A stretch of DNA of 64,000 nt. Source: Sphingobacterium sp. UBA5670 (lineage in GTDB: Bacteria; Bacteroidota; Bacteroidia; Sphingobacteriales; Sphingobacteriaceae). The notes under the pieces are model-generated. The model was not told where the DNA came from, did not search any database, and was given only the letters and a program-made list of their open reading frames with translations. How positions within the stretch are numbered: the first letter of the stretch is position 1; each line of letters opens with the position of its first letter. Position numbers and translations under genes: made by a program. Shown here piece after piece: positions 62,820 through 64,000 of the stretch. The stretch lies in assembly GCF_002420705.1 (NCBI RefSeq), contig NZ_DIIM01000019.1:1-64000 (forward strand), read 5' to 3'.

Positions 62820-62931
62820 ATTTCATAAGTTTTTGATTTATTTGATTGTGCCGTTCATTTATTTGTAAACAAATGCTATATACTTTAAATCAAATGTCTT
62901 AGAAGTGTCTTAAAGTGTAAATAAAATTGAT

Positions 62932-62969
62932 TTTTGGACAAGGAAATTCGTCCAAAATTATTAGATTTG
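62932..62969 (+). promoter_or_regulatory. pdhA promoter with overlapping inverted repeat
   Basis: A -7 box TAGATTTG (62962-62969) is preceded by TTTTGGAC-N10-GTCCAAAA (62932-62939, 62950-62957), which covers the -33/spacer region. This is the arrangement of a repressor site on a promoter. The regulator is unknown. The pdhA start is 35 bases past the -7 box. Confidence 0.55.
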
Positions 62970-63003
62970 TAGTCTAGAATAGTAAGAAAATCAAAACTTT
63001 GAA

Positions 63004-63999
63004 ATGAGTTCAACACCTATAACAAAAGAGACATATTTGGAGTGGTATAAGTCGATGTTACTTATGCGTAAGTTTGAAGAAAAAGCAGGTCAACTTTACG
63101 GACAGCAAAAGATTCGTGGTTTCTGTCACTTGTACATAGGACAAGAGGCGGTTGTTGCTGGAACGATGTCGGTTATCAAACCTGAGGATTCTTTAATCAC
63201 TGCTTATCGTGATCACGCCCACGCTTTGGCTAAAGGCGTTTCTGCAAATGCTTGTATGGCTGAATTATATGGAAAGATCACTGGTTGTTCAAAAGGTAAG
63301 GGGGGGTCTATGCACTTCTTCTCCAAAGAACATAAATTCATGGGTGGCCATGGTATTGTTGGTGGTCAAATTCCTTTAGGTGCTGGTATCGCATTTGCTG
63401 AAAAATATCTTGGTACAGATAATGTAAACATCTGTTATATGGGCGATGGAGCTGTTCGTCAAGGCGCATTCAATGAGACCCTTAACATGGCGATGTTGTG
63501 GAAGCTTCCTGTTATTTTTGTATGTGAAAACAACGGTTATGCAATGGGTACTTCTGTACAACGTACAACCAACATGCAGGATATATACAAAATGGGCTTA
63601 GGTTTTGATATGCCTTCTGCTCCAGTTGACGGAATGGATGTGGTTGCTGTACACAATGCAATGGACGAAGCTGTTCAACGTGCACGTGCGGGAGAGGGAC
63701 CAACATTCCTTGAAATTCGTACTTACCGTTACAAAGGACACTCGATGTCTGACCCAGCTAAATACCGTACTAAAGAAGAATTAGAAGCATATAAAGACCG
63801 CGATCCATTGTTGTCAACTAAACATGCTATTTTAGAAAACAACTATGCGGATGACGCTTGGTTTGCAGAAGTTGAGGCTGATGTGAAAAAAGTAGTTGAG
63901 GAGTCGGTGAAGTTTGCAGAGGAGTCTCCTTATCCAACTGCAGATGAATTGTACAAAGATGTATATGTACAACAAGACTATCCATTTATTTTAGATTAA
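63004..63999 (+). CDS. pdhA: pyruvate dehydrogenase E1 component, alpha subunit
   Basis: Thiamine-diphosphate-dependent decarboxylation of pyruvate in the pyruvate dehydrogenase complex. 331 residues: MRKFEEKAGQLYGQQKIRGFCHLYIGQEAV, YRDHAHALAKG, GKGGSMHFF, and the ThDP-binding motif GDGAVRQGAFNETLNMA ending in CENN. Complete, stop at 63997-63999; the beta subunit or E2 would lie beyond the window. Regulation suggested by the inverted repeat in its promoter. Confidence 0.95.
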   Translation: MSSTPITKETYLEWYKSMLLMRKFEEKAGQLYGQQKIRGFCHLYIGQEAVVAGTMSVIKPEDSLITAYRDHAHALAKGVSANACMAELYGKITGCSKGKGGSMHFFSKEHKFMGGHGIVGGQIPLGAGIAFAEKYLGTDNVNICYMGDGAVRQGAFNETLNMAMLWKLPVIFVCENNGYAMGTSVQRTTNMQDIYKMGLGFDMPSAPVDGMDVVAVHNAMDEAVQRARAGEGPTFLEIRTYRYKGHSMSDPAKYRTKEELEAYKDRDPLLSTKHAILENNYADDAWFAEVEADVKKVVEESVKFAEESPYPTADELYKDVYVQQDYPFILD

Positions 64000-64000
64000 T

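Overview
The window is a 64 kb chromosomal stretch of a member of the Bacteroidota, most likely a Sphingobacteriaceae species (Sphingobacterium/Pedobacter type). The signs are TonB-dependent receptors with an N-terminal carboxypeptidase-like plug extension, a FecI/FecR-type sigma/anti-sigma pair, promoters with the Bacteroidota -7 box TAnnTTTG, few Shine-Dalgarno sequences, moderate-to-low G+C and many short lipoproteins. I see no rRNA, tRNA, CRISPR array, insertion sequence or prophage. Genus-level placement is inference.

Layout. 0-9.8 kb: gamma-glutamyltransferase, MazG-like pyrophosphohydrolase and D-aminoacyl-tRNA deacylase, a TonB receptor under a TPP riboswitch (hence probably thiamine uptake), an amidohydrolase, acylphosphatase, a flippase and DusB. 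9.8-19.8 kb: an iron/siderophore-type locus read leftward (ECF sigma, short anti-sigma, two paralogous DUF4374 lipoproteins around a TonB receptor, a PepSY membrane protein and an outer-membrane barrel). 19.8-23.1 kb: trpE, a small chorismate-mutase-like gene, trpG and trpC behind a leader with a tryptophan-rich peptide and alternative hairpins. 23.1-30.5 kb: trmD, an ABC-F ATPase, gluconokinase plus gluconate permease, and a TPM-domain protein.

30.7-37.3 kb: a compact lipid operon that resembles E. coli ynbABCD (CDP-alcohol phosphotransferase, CdsA-like cytidylyltransferase, PAP2/dual-specificity phosphatase, hydrolase/methyltransferase fusion) with a patatin and a short-chain dehydrogenase inserted. 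37.5-47.5 kb: a leftward six-gene operon of a YbjN/CesT-like protein, PspA/IM30, DUF4177, a YqiJ/NfeD-like membrane protein, a large flotillin and a 1614-residue AAA ATPase. It is divergent from an XRE-type regulator, with two matching operator-like sites between them. This looks like a membrane-surveillance or remodelling system and is the best candidate for an under-described system here.

47.5-64 kb: a small lipoprotein, SSB, a zinc-ribbon protein, a membrane-anchored HTH regulator, a TPR protein, B12-independent methionine synthase under a SAM-I riboswitch, a two-component system, pyruvate kinase, an IPExxxVDY protein, then acpP-fabF-rnc-hisS and pdhA. Several -7 boxes lie only 4-7 bases before the start codon (trmD, hisS, trp leader), which suggests leaderless or nearly leaderless transcripts.
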